From Desulfosporosinus acidiphilus SJ4 (GTDB lineage: Bacteria; Bacillota; Desulfitobacteriia; Desulfitobacteriales; Desulfitobacteriaceae), in the NCBI RefSeq assembly GCF_000255115.2, contig NC_018068.1, positions 4,621,977 to 4,685,976 on the forward strand: a stretch of DNA of 64,000 bases. Direction: 5' to 3'. Both the position numbers and the translations under genes were made by a program. Below the pieces are notes generated by a model, which saw nothing but the letters and a program-made list of their open reading frames with translations, was not told the origin of the DNA and searched no databases. Below, piece by piece: positions 43,684-54,027 of this stretch (positions are counted from its first letter, which is position 1; each line of letters opens with the position of its first letter).

Positions 43684-46600
43684 TTAAGCCTCCGTATGTT
43701 TTAAAATCTCTCGTCTCTTGCGAGGACGGTGCTTCATATCATCCAGGACGGTATATACTACAGGCAAGATAATAGGAGTGAATATCGTTGAGGCGATCAT
43801 GCCCCCGATAATGACAAGAGCCATCCCAACTTTCATCTCGCTGCCCTGACCGAACGTAAATACAGCGGGCAGCATTCCTACGATCATCGTCAGTGATGTC
43901 ATAATGATCGGTCTCAGTCGAGTTGTTCCCGATTCAATCAAGGCTTCTCTTAAGGATTTGCCTCTCTTCATCAGGGTATTGGTATAGTCAATAAGCAACG
44001 TCCCATTTTTAGACGCTAAACCATCGAGCATAATCAGTCCTATCATGGTTGTCAAGTTCAATGTGTTTCTTGTAATAGCCAGCATGATAAAGGCTCCGAT
44101 GATTGCACAAGGCAAGGAAAGCATTCTGATTAAAGGGGTTAGGAATGATTCATAGAGTATGACAAGAATCATATAAACAAGTACGATGGATCCTGCCATA
44201 GCTTCGCCAAGGCTTCCGAAAGAGTCAGACATGCTTTTTTGATTTCCGCCAAATTTAATACTGTAGCCATAAGGCAAGGAAATTGTGCTCAGTTTGCTCT
44301 GAATTTCCGCATTAGCCGTTCCTAAAGCCACATTCTGCTGTAAATTGGCCGTGATATTAATAACTTCCAACCTATCCTGCCTGGAGATCGTTTTTTGACT
44401 ATCTGCCATGACAATAGAGGCAACCTGATTCAACGCAATTTGCTGTCCCGCGGCATTCATAATCTTAATCGAACCGATGTCTGCAGGAGTTTTTATCTGG
44501 TTATCTTCAAAACTTACAACGATATCGTGGGAGGTACCGTCACTGTCCGTGTATTCTCCTACTGTTGATCCTGCGATACTTGTTCTCAGAATTGATGCAA
44601 CGTCGGAAGGAGATACGCCGTACTGATTACAGGCCAGCCGGTTAACATTGACCCTAATTTCATTTTCATTTTGTCTTACAGAGTTGTTAACATCAACGAC
44701 ACCCGGTATTGATTTTACTAAGTTTTCAATTTTATAAGAGATAGTTTTTAAAACCGTGTTATCGCTGCCTTCCAGATTTATCTGGATACCTCCGCCGCCG
44801 CCTCGGCCGCCGCCGCCGAAGCCAAATCCCCCTGCACCCATGGATGCTTGAGAGACAAAGACGCTGGCACCCGTTAGTCTTTTACTCCAACCGCGAATTT
44901 CATCACCCACTTGGGCTTGGGTCTTCTGGCGCTGACTTTTATCCACAAGCCCCACCACGAAATTAGCCGTAGATTTATCACTGCCGCCTATTCTGGAAAA
45001 AACGCTGGTAACTTCCGGCAAAGTGTGTAAGTATTTTTCCACAATGATTGCTTTGCTTTCAGTTTGCTCTAGGCTGGACCCAGGATTAAGCAAAAGATTG
45101 ACGGACAGCTGATTGTTGTCGGTCTGGGGAATAAATTCTGTCTTGATAGCTCCTAAGGGCAGTAAAGCAATACTAGCAACAACTCCGATGACAAAGACAG
45201 CGATAATTTTCAGCCGGTGCTTCAAGGACCACAACAGAGACGTTTTATAAAGCTCTGTCGCTTTTTCGAAGGGATGTAACTCTTTGGCCTTTTGGAATAA
45301 TCTTGAGCGCTCCAAGACCTTGAGAAGGTATTTTTTTAACTTACTATTTCCCTCAGAATCAAAGGGATTAATTTCGTCACGTAAAATTCTTGACGAAAGC
45401 ATAGGGGTTACGGTAAAGGAAATAAAGAGAGAAAATAAGGCTGCAAAAGCCACAGTAAGACCAAATTCCCTAAACAGTGCTCCCGAGGTTCCTGATACAA
45501 AGGCTACCGGTGTGAAAACAACAACATCGCAGAGAGTTATGGCTACTGCCGCCATCCCAATTTCTTGCCGCCCATCCAGAGCAGCTTGTGCCGGACTTTT
45601 ACCCATTTCCCGATGCCGGATAATATTTTCCAGGACTACGATGGAGTCATCCACCAAAATTCCAATGCAAAGGGATAAGGCTAAAAGGGACATCATATTG
45701 AGCGTAAAATGGCAGACGTACATGGCAAAAAAAGTTGAGATCAGGGACGTTGGAATGGCAATCAAGACAATAAGTGATGAACGCCAGTTGCGCAGAAAGA
45801 GGAATAATACTAAGGCCGTGGTGATAATACCTTCGATAATATTTTCCTTAATATTGTTGACTGAAGCCTTGATAGAGGTTGTGGTGTCGTAGGCAATGCC
45901 CAGATCAACTCCTTTGGGAAGAGTTTTTCTAATATTGACCAGTTCATTTTTAACTCCGTCAACCGTTTCCACCACATTGGCATCACTTTGTTTTTGAACG
46001 CTTATGGCTATGGCATTTTTGCCGTTTAATTTAATGGAGGTATCATTCGTCGGATAGTCAAAATTAACCTGAGCGATATCGCCCAAACGAACACTGCCGG
46101 AGTTACTGGTCGGAACCATGATATTTTTGACATCATCAATATTTTGGAATTCCCCGACCATGTCCACCGTTAAGTCACTTTGCCCCTGAACAATGTCCCC
46201 TGCCGGGGTATTCACGTTTTCGGAGCCAATTAAGGCCATTAATGTTTTAAGGTTAATCCCATAATATTCAACAGCGGATTTATCCAGTTTTACTTGCAGC
46301 TGCTTAGCGTTTGCTCCCAGAAGAGATACTTGGCCAATATTGGGGAGATTCTGAAGACCCTGCTGGACGTTATAAGCCACATTATAAATTTCATCATAAG
46401 AGGTTGCCCCGGATACAGTAAGCATCAGGACAGCAGAGGCATTGGGGTCAATCTTTTGGATGATCGGTTTATCTGCAGCTGTCGGCAATTGTCTCTGAGC
46501 TCTGTCCACAGCTTTTTCCACGTCCATAAGGGCTGAGTTAATATTCGTATTCTGGGTAAAGGTTATAACCGTTGTGCCTGAGCCTTGCCGAGCCGTCGAA

Positions 46601-46842
46601 GAGAGGGTATCAATTCCGCTTATCCCGGAAACGGCATTCTCAATAGGCATGACAATTTCTTTATTAATCTCATCAGAACCTGCCCCAGTATAGCTGACTG
46701 ATACTGTAATGACAGGAATATTCATCGAAGGCAGCATGTCTACTCCCATGCTGTTGTAGCCAATGATACCCAGGCCAAGGAGTAAAATGACAATGATTAT
46801 GATCGTCGCAGGCCGTTTTATCGACAGTTCAGTAACACCCAC
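43684..46842 (-). CDS. RND-family efflux pump (AcrB/MexB-like)
   Basis: This is a 1052-residue pump with twelve membrane helices and two large extracytoplasmic loops. Family features are SIKRPATIIIIVILLLGLGI at the start and the proton-relay Asp pair in CIGILVDDSIVVLENI. AIGAFIMLAITRNTLNLTTM and MTSLTMIVGMLPAVF follow in the second half. A Gly-rich insert (GGFGFGGGGRGGGGG) lies in the second loop. The start GTG 46840-46842 has GGAGG eight bases upstream; the frame opens five codons earlier with TTG. RND pumps of this size usually span two membranes, which is unusual for a presumed monoderm. It is probably repressed by the PadR protein encoded just upstream. Confidence 0.94.
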   Translation of the reverse strand: MGVTELSIKRPATIIIIVILLLGLGIIGYNSMGVDMLPSMNIPVITVSVSYTGAGSDEINKEIVMPIENAVSGISGIDTLSSTARQGSGTTVITFTQNTNINSALMDVEKAVDRAQRQLPTAADKPIIQKIDPNASAVLMLTVSGATSYDEIYNVAYNVQQGLQNLPNIGQVSLLGANAKQLQVKLDKSAVEYYGINLKTLMALIGSENVNTPAGDIVQGQSDLTVDMVGEFQNIDDVKNIMVPTSNSGSVRLGDIAQVNFDYPTNDTSIKLNGKNAIAISVQKQSDANVVETVDGVKNELVNIRKTLPKGVDLGIAYDTTTSIKASVNNIKENIIEGIITTALVLFLFLRNWRSSLIVLIAIPTSLISTFFAMYVCHFTLNMMSLLALSLCIGILVDDSIVVLENIIRHREMGKSPAQAALDGRQEIGMAAVAITLCDVVVFTPVAFVSGTSGALFREFGLTVAFAALFSLFISFTVTPMLSSRILRDEINPFDSEGNSKLKKYLLKVLERSRLFQKAKELHPFEKATELYKTSLLWSLKHRLKIIAVFVIGVVASIALLPLGAIKTEFIPQTDNNQLSVNLLLNPGSSLEQTESKAIIVEKYLHTLPEVTSVFSRIGGSDKSTANFVVGLVDKSQRQKTQAQVGDEIRGWSKRLTGASVFVSQASMGAGGFGFGGGGRGGGGGIQINLEGSDNTVLKTISYKIENLVKSIPGVVDVNNSVRQNENEIRVNVNRLACNQYGVSPSDVASILRTSIAGSTVGEYTDSDGTSHDIVVSFEDNQIKTPADIGSIKIMNAAGQQIALNQVASIVMADSQKTISRQDRLEVINITANLQQNVALGTANAEIQSKLSTISLPYGYSIKFGGNQKSMSDSFGSLGEAMAGSIVLVYMILVILYESFLTPLIRMLSLPCAIIGAFIMLAITRNTLNLTTMIGLIMLDGLASKNGTLLIDYTNTLMKRGKSLREALIESGTTRLRPIIMTSLTMIVGMLPAVFTFGQGSEMKVGMALVIIGGMIASTIFTPIILPVVYTVLDDMKHRPRKRREILKHTEA

Positions 46843-46923
46843 CAAATTAACCTCCAAACATCTGATAGTATATTATGTTGTTAAAGAAACTTTTAATTAA
46901 AGTTTAAAGAGTACCCTTCAATG

Positions 46924-47460
46924 TTATTCGTCCTTTTCATCCATCTCCCTTAAGATTTTCTCAAGAAACTGCTGCTCTAATTGGTAATGGGATAAAAGAT
47001 ATTCTTTGACCATAAGCCTCTTCGTTGGATAGAGTTCTTTTGTCTTTTCAAACTTTTCATTAAAATGATTTACAAAATTATTGAGGTTCTTTAATCGTTC
47101 CTGAATGCTTTGCTTAAATACTTCCGGGTCCATTAAATGACGACAAAATAATCCGACGGTTAAATCAAAATAATAATACTCATTGTTTTTCAGTATTTTT
47201 TCCGTGGCTTTATCAAACGCTTTATTACCCTGATCCGTTATGTAGTAGCGTTTCCTTTGAGGCATGTTGCCTTCTTTCTCAATTTCAAATTTAAGAAGTC
47301 CTTTATTGCATAACCTATCCAAGGCTTGATAGATTGTTGTACCTCCAATCTTTACCCATGTTCTAATTTCTCGGACCTCAATCATCTTTTCTATTTCATA
47401 AGCATAAGACGGTTTAGCCTTTACGAATTTTAACAACATAAGTTCATTATTTGATAACAT
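46924..47460 (-). CDS. PadR-family transcriptional regulator
   Basis: This is a 178-residue PadR regulator. The N-terminal winged helix reads ELMLLKFVKAKPSYAYEIEKM, then GGTTIYQALDRLCNKGLLKFE with wing QRKRYYITDQG. A C-terminal dimerisation coiled coil follows. The start ATG 47458-47460 has GGTGAG upstream. It is first in the minus-strand efflux group, 81 bp before the RND gene. Its own promoter carries a palindrome over the -10, suggesting autorepression and drug-responsive control of the pumps, as with LmrR. Confidence 0.9.
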   Translation of the reverse strand: MLSNNELMLLKFVKAKPSYAYEIEKMIEVREIRTWVKIGGTTIYQALDRLCNKGLLKFEIEKEGNMPQRKRYYITDQGNKAFDKATEKILKNNEYYYFDLTVGLFCRHLMDPEVFKQSIQERLKNLNNFVNHFNEKFEKTKELYPTKRLMVKEYLLSHYQLEQQFLEKILREMDEKDE

Positions 47461-47477
47461 ACTCTCACCCAATTTCT

Positions 47478-47508
47478 ATCATACTATTACTTGTAATAGT
47501 AGTATGAT
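47478..47508. promoter_or_regulatory. Candidate PadR operator
   Basis: ATCATACTATTAC-TT-GTAATAGTAGTATGAT is a palindrome with one 3-bp insertion in the right arm. The core CTATTAC/GTAATAG is perfect. It overlaps the -10 element and lies between promoter and start codon. Confidence 0.65.
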
Positions 47509-47524
47509 GAGCAGTACCAGTCAA
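47496..47524 (-). promoter_or_regulatory. Promoter of the PadR/RND operon
   Basis: TTGACT (47519-47524) and TACTAT (47496-47501) are 17 bp apart, reading toward padR. Confidence 0.7.
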
Positions 47525-47947
47525 GAAAAAAACACTGAAAAATCACCTCCAAATTAAGCCAAATTATGGTCGTCACTCAACACAGCTATTTTGAGGATCG
47601 TCAGAGTCCGTCTAGTGTCCCAACTTATAGTGAGTCCTTTTATAGGATAAACCAAGACTGTTAGGATTTAGTGTAAAAGATATTTAGAAAATGTTAAGCC
47701 GTCATGGAAACTATTTCTTACCCAATTTTGCCAAAGAAATTAATGAGGACCTCCGCGTCCGGAGGTCCCCTGCGCAATGCCCCAAATGAGATTACCTCAA
47801 AATGGGACAAGACTTTTGAATAATAGTCGTCCTTGAGATACCTTGAATGTCCTACCTAATTTAATCACTGAATTTGTAAAAGCTGATACGTGAGAAACTT
47901 GAGTTAGTATGTCCGGTTCTGCTAAATTTATTAGAACAAGAATAAAA
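47525..47947. other. Intergenic region with one GC-rich hairpin
   Basis: No gene is seen. A perfect hairpin GGACCTCCG/CGGAGGTCC occupies 47747-47768 without a clear T-run. It could end the peptide-transporter transcript 180 bp after its last gene. The rest looks like ordinary or decayed sequence. Confidence 0.45.
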
Positions 47948-48916
47948 TTATTCAAACAAATGGCAGGCGACTAAGTGTCCGGGAGAAACTTCCTTAAATA
48001 TCGGTTCACTGAGTTTGCACTTTTCTTGCGCTTTAAAGCAGCGGGATGAAAACCGGCAGCCTGCAGGAGGGTTTATGGGACTGGGGACGTCACCCTCCAG
48101 AATGATACGTTCCATCTTCTTCTCAGGGTTAATAACAGGGATAGCGGAAAGCAGGGCTTGGGTATAGGGATGCAGGGGATTGGAATAAAGTTCTTTCTTC
48201 GGCGCGATCTCTACTAATTTGCCCAAATACATGACGCCTACACGGTCGCTAATGTGTTTTACGACATTCAAGCCATGGGCAATGAAGAGATAAGTCAGGC
48301 CAAACTCTTCTTTCAAGTCACTTAACAAATTTAAGACTTGAGCTTGAATGGACACATCTAAAGCAGACACCGGTTCGTCACATACAATAAGCTTAGGCTC
48401 TACCGCCAGAGCGCGGGCAATGCCCACACGCTGGCGCTGGCCTCCTGAGAATTCATGAGGATAGCGGTTACGCTGGTGTCGGGCCAGCCCCACACAGTTT
48501 AAAAGGTAGATTACCCGCTCTTCCACCTGATTTCTTGGCAGCAAGCCATTAATAATAATGGGTTCCGCAATAATGTCGCCAATGGTCATTTTCGGATTCA
48601 AGGAAGCGTAGGGGTCCTGAAAAATCATTTGGATATCCTTGCAATAAGAGCGTCTCTGCTCTTCATTGAGACCAGTCAGATCTTTACCCTCAAATATGAG
48701 TTTACCGTTCGTTGGCCGGTATAGATTTACAAGGATTTTGCCAAGAGTCGTTTTGCCGCAGCCCGATTCGCCGACCAGTCCGAAAGCCTCACCTTGGTTT
48801 ATACTAAAGGACACGCCATCAACGGCCTTTAATACAGAAACGGGCTTGCCAAGGAAATTGGTATCGATTACAAAATGTTTGGCAAGGTTTTGAATATCCA
48901 TCAACACTTCGCTCAT
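47948..48916 (-). CDS. oppF: Oligopeptide/dipeptide ABC transporter ATPase (OppF/DppF)
   Basis: This is a 322-residue ATPase with Walker [10 protein letters not shown], signature [16 protein letters not shown] and Walker [13 protein letters not shown]. The C-terminal oligo_HPY domain contains the Cys-containing segment [14 protein letters not shown], which in relatives binds an iron-sulfur cluster. It is the last gene of a complete five-gene peptide importer, two bases after oppD. The start ATG is preceded by GGGGGATCGAAG. Confidence 0.93.
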   Translation of the reverse strand: MSEVLMDIQNLAKHFVIDTNFLGKPVSVLKAVDGVSFSINQGEAFGLVGESGCGKTTLGKILVNLYRPTNGKLIFEGKDLTGLNEEQRRSYCKDIQMIFQDPYASLNPKMTIGDIIAEPIIINGLLPRNQVEERVIYLLNCVGLARHQRNRYPHEFSGGQRQRVGIARALAVEPKLIVCDEPVSALDVSIQAQVLNLLSDLKEEFGLTYLFIAHGLNVVKHISDRVGVMYLGKLVEIAPKKELYSNPLHPYTQALLSAIPVINPEKKMERIILEGDVPSPINPPAGCRFSSRCFKAQEKCKLSEPIFKEVSPGHLVACHLFE

Positions 48917-48918
48917 TT

Positions 48919-49896
48919 TTACTTCGATCCCCCTTCCTTAGCGTCATATAGGAAACAGCGCACCTTATGCCCGCCAAGGTCCTGTAATTGCGGCATTTCT
49001 TGAGTGCAGCGCTCCATACTTTGATCGCAGCGATCTGAAAAGGGACAGCCTTTGGGCATATCGAGAGGATTGGGAACCATGCCTTTGATCATATAAAGAC
49101 GCTTATCACTGTCATCATCAATTTGCGGAATGGACTGCATTAAACCTATCGTATAGGGATGCATGGGATGATTGAAAAGAGTCTTCACATCCGCTTCTTC
49201 CATGATCTTGCCGCAGTACATGACAATAACCCGGTCAGCCGCTTCGGAAACCACCCCTAAATCATGGGTAATCAGCATAACCGCCATATGGAACTTTTCC
49301 CTCATTTGATAGATAAGTTCCAGAATTTGGGCCTGAATGGTCACATCAAGAGCTGTCGTAGGTTCATCGGCAATCAATAGTTCCGGATCGCAGGCCAGGG
49401 CCATCGCCGTCATCACTCTTTGGCGCATGCCGCCGCTCATCTGATGAGGATAATCGTTGGCCCGCTGAGCTGCCGACGGTATTCCGACTGTTTCCAGCAT
49501 CTCAATGGTTCGGGCCAAGGCTTCCTTTTTGGAAAGCTTCATATGCAGCATGATGCTTTCCATGATCTGGTCTTTAATGCGCCAGACCGGATTGAGGGAT
49601 GTCATGGGTTCCTGAAATATCATAGAAATTTGGTTGCCCCGCAGCTTTTGCAGTTCTTTTTTGCTCAACTTGCTTAAGTCCTGGGATTTATACAAAATCT
49701 GTCCGCCGCTTATCCTGCCCGGATTTTGCAAGAGCCCCATAATGGAAAGGGACGTGACGCTTTTGCCCGAGCCGGACTCGCCGACAATGGCCAGAATTTC
49801 TCCCTTATCTATCGTAAAGCTGATATCATCGACAGCCTTAACTATGCCGCGCTTCAGCTTAAATTCCGTGGTCAAATTTTTCACTTCCAGCAACAT
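48919..49896 (-). CDS. oppD: Oligopeptide/dipeptide ABC transporter ATPase (OppD/DppD)
   Basis: This is a 325-residue ATPase with Walker [10 protein letters not shown], signature [16 protein letters not shown] and Walker [13 protein letters not shown]. The C-terminal oligo_HPY domain has [17 protein letters not shown] 49894-49896 is preferred (AAGGGTGG eight bases upstream); two in-frame GTGs lie just before it. It powers import together with OppF. It is separated from oppC by 14 bp. Confidence 0.93.
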   Translation of the reverse strand: MLLEVKNLTTEFKLKRGIVKAVDDISFTIDKGEILAIVGESGSGKSVTSLSIMGLLQNPGRISGGQILYKSQDLSKLSKKELQKLRGNQISMIFQEPMTSLNPVWRIKDQIMESIMLHMKLSKKEALARTIEMLETVGIPSAAQRANDYPHQMSGGMRQRVMTAMALACDPELLIADEPTTALDVTIQAQILELIYQMREKFHMAVMLITHDLGVVSEAADRVIVMYCGKIMEEADVKTLFNHPMHPYTIGLMQSIPQIDDDSDKRLYMIKGMVPNPLDMPKGCPFSDRCDQSMERCTQEMPQLQDLGGHKVRCFLYDAKEGGSK

Positions 49897-49910
49897 CCTG
49901 TTCACCACCC

Positions 49911-50840
49911 TTATTTTATTCTGGATTTAGGATCAAGGGCATCCCGCAGCCCGTCACCCAACAGGTTAAAGGCCAGCACCGTAATCGTGATGGCAAGACC
50001 GGGAAAAATAAGTGTATAAGGCGAGGAGAAAATAAAGCCTCTGGCCCGGCCAAGCATATCGCCCCACTCAGCAAACGGCGGCTGTACTCCAAGACCCAGA
50101 AAGCCAAGGGCTGCCGTATCCAACACTGCAGTTGAAATACCCAAAGTTGCCCTGACAACGATCACGGAAATAACATTGGGCAGAATATGTTTGTAGATAA
50201 TGCGGCTCGTTTTGTTACCCATAATTTTGGCAGCATGAACATAATCATTTTCTTTAACTGAAAGAATACTGCCGCGCACAATGCGGGCATACTCCGGAAT
50301 CGATACCAGCCCGATGGCAATAATCGCTTTATCGATTCCTTTGCCCAAAGCGGCCATAAAGGCGATGGCCAGCAGGATCTGCGGAATTGACAGCAGCATA
50401 TCCATAAACCTCATGATCACCGTATCTGTCTTGCCGCCGCGATAACCTGCAATAGAACCAAAGACAACCCCAATGGTCAGCGAAATGGCGACGGCCGAAA
50501 TACCCACAAATAAGGAAATTTTCGTCCCGTCAAGTATTCTGCTGAACATATCCCTGCCTAGTTGATCCGTACCAAACCAGTGCTGGGCGTTAGGTTTAAT
50601 AAAACTTTTTGTCATATCGGAATAATTAGGGTCATAAGGTAATATCTGTTTACCCATGAGTTCACTCACCCAAACCGTGAGGGCAATAAGTGCCAAAATC
50701 CCAATAATAATCAGACCAACAACTGCGGCTTTGTTCTGTCGGAGCGTTTCCCACATTGCTTTTAGCTGCGATTCCGGTTTTTCCACGTATTCTGCAGCCT
50801 GTGGATTTTCATCGGGATTCGATCGATACTTTGTTTCCAT
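49911..50840 (-). CDS. oppC: Oligopeptide/dipeptide ABC transporter permease (OppC/DppC)
   Basis: This is a 309-residue permease with an N-terminal OppC_N helix (AAVVGLIIIGILALIALTVWV) and a BPD_transp_1 domain. The EAA loop is ARIVRGSILSVKENDYVHAAKIMGNK. Five to six helices are predicted. The start ATG has AGAGGTG upstream. It lies five bases after oppB. Confidence 0.93.
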   Translation of the reverse strand: METKYRSNPDENPQAAEYVEKPESQLKAMWETLRQNKAAVVGLIIIGILALIALTVWVSELMGKQILPYDPNYSDMTKSFIKPNAQHWFGTDQLGRDMFSRILDGTKISLFVGISAVAISLTIGVVFGSIAGYRGGKTDTVIMRFMDMLLSIPQILLAIAFMAALGKGIDKAIIAIGLVSIPEYARIVRGSILSVKENDYVHAAKIMGNKTSRIIYKHILPNVISVIVVRATLGISTAVLDTAALGFLGLGVQPPFAEWGDMLGRARGFIFSSPYTLIFPGLAITITVLAFNLLGDGLRDALDPKSRIK

Positions 50841-50845
50841 ACAAG

Positions 50846-51862
50846 CTACACCTCTTTTTTAGAATATTTAATACGCGGATCAAGGAAGGCATAAACCACA
50901 TCGACAATGAGATTCATTAATACATAGATCGTAGCTACCAGTAAAACCACACCCTGAACCACTGGAAAATCAGATTTCAGAATACATTCCACAGTATAAG
51001 CGCCAATTCCCGGCCAGGAGAAAACCGTTTCTGTCAATACAGCCCCGCCGAGAAGACTTCCTAACTGCAGGCCAATGACTGTGACAATGGGAATTAAGCC
51101 GTTGCGTAAGGCATGCTTGCGGATCACCTTGCCTTCCGGAACCCCTTTGGCTCTTGCGGTTCGGATAAAATCCTGCTGCAAAGTATCCAACATACTGGAA
51201 CGCGTCATTCTGGTGATAATGGCCATGGAATACATAGCTAAAGCACTGGCAGGCAAAATAATATGTTTCAAGGCATTAAAGAAAGAATCCATATTGCCTG
51301 TTATCAAGCTGTCAAGGAGATAAAAGCCCGTAACGTGCGACGGCTCCAGCAGCGGATTAATGCGGCCATTGGAGGGAAGCCAGTGTAAGGTGCCGGAAAA
51401 CAAGATAATTAACAAAATTCCGAGCCAAAAGATAGGCATGGAAACCCCGATCAGTGCCAGGAACATTCCGGCATTATCGAAAATCGAGTTCTTTTTGACG
51501 GCAGAAATGACACCAATTACAATACCAAAAAAAGAAGCCAGAATAATTGCAACAATTGCCAATTCGATGGTGGCAGGAAACCGTGACATAATTTCTTTGA
51601 CAACAGGTAGTTTGGTGTAGTAGGAAGTACCCAGGTCACCGGTCAGTGCACCCTTGATATAATGATAGTATTGCAAGTAGACTGGGTCATTAAGGCCATT
51701 GACTTGCCTCCATGCTTCTTCCGCCTGCAGTGTAGCATGCTGGCCTAAGACAATGGGAGCAGGATCGGGTGAAAAAACACGCATGATGAGGAAGACAATA
51801 ATCGAAACCCCTAAAAGCACGGGAATTAACATCAATATTCTTTTTATGATATATCTGAGCAT
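50846..51862 (-). CDS. oppB: Oligopeptide/dipeptide ABC transporter permease (OppB/DppB)
   Basis: This is a 338-residue permease. The typical N-terminus is MLRYIIKRILMLIPVLLGVS, followed by FLIMRVFSPDPAP. Its EAA loop reads DFIRTARAKGVPEGKVIRKHALRN. ATG 51860-51862 is chosen from the family start; the open frame continues 41 codons upstream into non-homologous sequence overlapping oppA. AAGG lies about ten bases upstream. It is second in the operon, 100 bp after oppA, a gap typical where the binding protein is expressed more strongly. Confidence 0.92.
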   Translation of the reverse strand: MLRYIIKRILMLIPVLLGVSIIVFLIMRVFSPDPAPIVLGQHATLQAEEAWRQVNGLNDPVYLQYYHYIKGALTGDLGTSYYTKLPVVKEIMSRFPATIELAIVAIILASFFGIVIGVISAVKKNSIFDNAGMFLALIGVSMPIFWLGILLIILFSGTLHWLPSNGRINPLLEPSHVTGFYLLDSLITGNMDSFFNALKHIILPASALAMYSMAIITRMTRSSMLDTLQQDFIRTARAKGVPEGKVIRKHALRNGLIPIVTVIGLQLGSLLGGAVLTETVFSWPGIGAYTVECILKSDFPVVQGVVLLVATIYVLMNLIVDVVYAFLDPRIKYSKKEV

Positions 51863-51962
51863 AAGCAACAACCTTTCCCCAAATAAAACATAAAATAAAC
51901 AAACCGGGAACCGGCTTGAAACCGGTTCTCGGCAGTCTAAATTATAAAGAACTACACCAAAG

Positions 51963-53537
51963 TTATTTCTTCGATACGCCTGCAAACGGAGTTATACCTG
52001 TCATATGGAAATAGAAGTTTTGGACATTAGGTCTGTATGCACACAGAGTTTGTGCGTGGGAGATCGGAAGCCATACTGCATCAGCGGCAGCGATTTTTTC
52101 CAATTGAGTGTAAATCGCATTGCGTGCGTCACCTGCTGGGGTCGATACACCTTTTTTAATTAAGGCGTTAAATTGTGGATTGTTATAAAGGGCAATATTC
52201 ATCGTCGGATCGGGATCTGATAAAAGATTCATGAAGTTATCCGGGTCTCCGTTATCCCCAACCCAACCATAGAAAGCAATGTCATAATCCCCTGCTTTAA
52301 CTTTTTGCTTATAAGTAGTCCAGTCATAGGAATCGAGTTTGACCGTAACTCCGACTTTAGAGAGATAGCCTTGAATAGCTTCGGCCAAGCCCTGTCCGGT
52401 AGCCGTATTATAAGGTCTGGGATTGGTATAGGTAATCATGTGTACTGTGGTTAAGCCGGCAGCTTTCAAAGCTTTCGCTGCAGCTTGAGGATCATAGGCA
52501 ACTTGGGAAACACTCTTGTCATACCCTTCCATAAAGGTTGGCAAGATCGATGTTGCAGGTTCGGAATATCCTTGATAGAGGCTCTTCACCAGTTCAGGAA
52601 CATTAATGGCCTGAGAAATAGCTGTACGGAGATTTTTGTCATTGAAAGGTTTGCGTGAAGTATTATAAGCCATATAGTTGATATTCATGCCCGGAGCTTG
52701 GAAAATCTTGTTTCCGGCATCAGTAATCTGTTTAACAACAGTTGCATCAATACCATCGATAACGTCAGCTTCACCATTGTTTAAGGCAACAACGCGAGCA
52801 GAGTTGTCTTTAATAAATTTGAAGACGACATTCTTAATAAGAGGTTTAGTTCCCCAATATTGATCGTTGGCAACTAAAACAATGTCTTGATCCTTATCCC
52901 ACTTAACAAATTTGTAGGGACCTGTTCCTACAGGAGCTTGGTCGACATTGTTCTTATTGTCTTGAAGGGCTTTAGGGCTGACCATGGGTGCTGCCATAAT
53001 CATCGCTAAATTCTTTAAGAATGGGGTGCTGGGAGCCGTCAAATTAATTTTAACAGTATTTTGATCAACCACTTGAACATCTTTAACAGAGCCGAAAACG
53101 AAGGAAGCATAAGACATATCCTGAGTTACCTTCGGCGGCAATTGACGATCAATGTTAAACTTCACGGCATCGGCATTAAAATCAGTACCATCTTGGAATT
53201 TAACACCTTTACGAAGATGGAATGTATAGCTAAGTCCATCGGGACTCACATCCCAGCTTGTAGCCAGAGAAGGTTCTACCTTCGTAGAATCTTTATCGTA
53301 CTTTAAAAGTCCTTCATAAATATTACTCATTACTTTAGCAGATTCGCCGTCATCAACAAGGGCCGGATCCAGTCCTCTAGGCTCCGCTCCTTGAGCATAG
53401 ACTAAAGTGTCACTGGCCTTTGGCGCACTCTTGCTGTCTGAAGCACTGTTGGTAGTGCTGCTGCCGCAGCCTGCTAAGGATACCAGAACAAGCGTTGCAG
53501 ATAGAGCAAGGGCCATAATTCTCTTTACTTTTCTCAC
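51963..53537 (-). CDS. oppA: Oligopeptide/dipeptide-binding lipoprotein (OppA/DppA, SBP_bac_5)
   Basis: This is a 524-residue family 5 solute-binding protein. The signal VKRIMALALSATLVLVSLAGC ends in lipobox LAGC. The mature part has EPRGLDPALVDDGESAKVMS, NIYEGLLKYDKD and GTGPYKFVKWDKDQDIVLVAN, all SBP_bac_5 hallmarks. The start is GTG 53535-53537 behind GGGAGGAAG; ten codons of open frame before it lack a site. It captures peptides, or possibly nickel or other ligands, for the Opp permease. It is first in the operon with a promoter about 90 bp upstream. Confidence 0.94.
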   Translation of the reverse strand: MRKVKRIMALALSATLVLVSLAGCGSSTTNSASDSKSAPKASDTLVYAQGAEPRGLDPALVDDGESAKVMSNIYEGLLKYDKDSTKVEPSLATSWDVSPDGLSYTFHLRKGVKFQDGTDFNADAVKFNIDRQLPPKVTQDMSYASFVFGSVKDVQVVDQNTVKINLTAPSTPFLKNLAMIMAAPMVSPKALQDNKNNVDQAPVGTGPYKFVKWDKDQDIVLVANDQYWGTKPLIKNVVFKFIKDNSARVVALNNGEADVIDGIDATVVKQITDAGNKIFQAPGMNINYMAYNTSRKPFNDKNLRTAISQAINVPELVKSLYQGYSEPATSILPTFMEGYDKSVSQVAYDPQAAAKALKAAGLTTVHMITYTNPRPYNTATGQGLAEAIQGYLSKVGVTVKLDSYDWTTYKQKVKAGDYDIAFYGWVGDNGDPDNFMNLLSDPDPTMNIALYNNPQFNALIKKGVSTPAGDARNAIYTQLEKIAAADAVWLPISHAQTLCAYRPNVQNFYFHMTGITPFAGVSKK

Positions 53538-53623
53538 GTTTCTTCCTCCCGTTTTAAATTTCAATTTGGAAATATTAATTATTTGTTTTATTTTTATATA
53601 ACACTTCCAAATTATTTTCCCTA

Positions 53624-53652
53624 ATTATAGCAAATGTGTTTACTCATCTAAA
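53624..53652 (-). promoter_or_regulatory. opp operon promoter candidate
   Basis: A perfect -10 TATAAT (53624-53629) is preceded at 17 bp by TTTAGA (53647-53652), a partial -35. Confidence 0.5.
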
Positions 53653-53801
53653 GAAATAAAAAAGATAAAAAGTGTTTGGTTATTGTATACAATTTATAAA
53701 GGAATACTATTATATAAAATATTGTACTCATACCGGGGAAAAATGTATGAGGACAGAAAAATTAAAATTTTCAGTAGATAGGGCTGGTCTCTTCCCGCCA
53801 T

Positions 53802-54027
53802 CCCGATAGTCTCCAGTGGAGAGTATCGCACTTGTACGGCTTAAGAGATACTTGACCAATCCATCCTGCGGAAGTATGCGTTTCAGTGAGGCTATAAGCT
53901 TGTCCGCTTATCGTCTTGCCCAGAAGCTATGCCCTGTTGCACTTAATCTAGAAGACGAAGACACCGTCTTGGCACGTATTAACTCTTCTGACAGTATAGA
54001 ACAAAGGTTACGCTTGCTGAAGGCATA
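53802..54027. repeat. Dispersed intergenic repeat, copy B (full unit)
   Basis: It aligns over its whole length with copy A at 15072-15300. The start is CCCGATAGTCTCC-GTGG-GAGTATCGCACTTGT, and the middle is ATAAGC-TGTCCGCT-ATCGT. The 3' part is GTTGCACTTA-CTAGAAG-CGAAGACAC-GTCTT. The opening hairpin keeps pairing despite base changes. A 70-codon open frame crosses it but has no ribosome-binding site. Confidence 0.75.

Noticed and set aside
47747-47768. GC-rich hairpin as a definite terminator of the opp operon
   Set aside because: The stem is perfect, but the following sequence is only mildly T-rich and the distance to oppF is about 180 bp. It is noted only in the intergenic entry.
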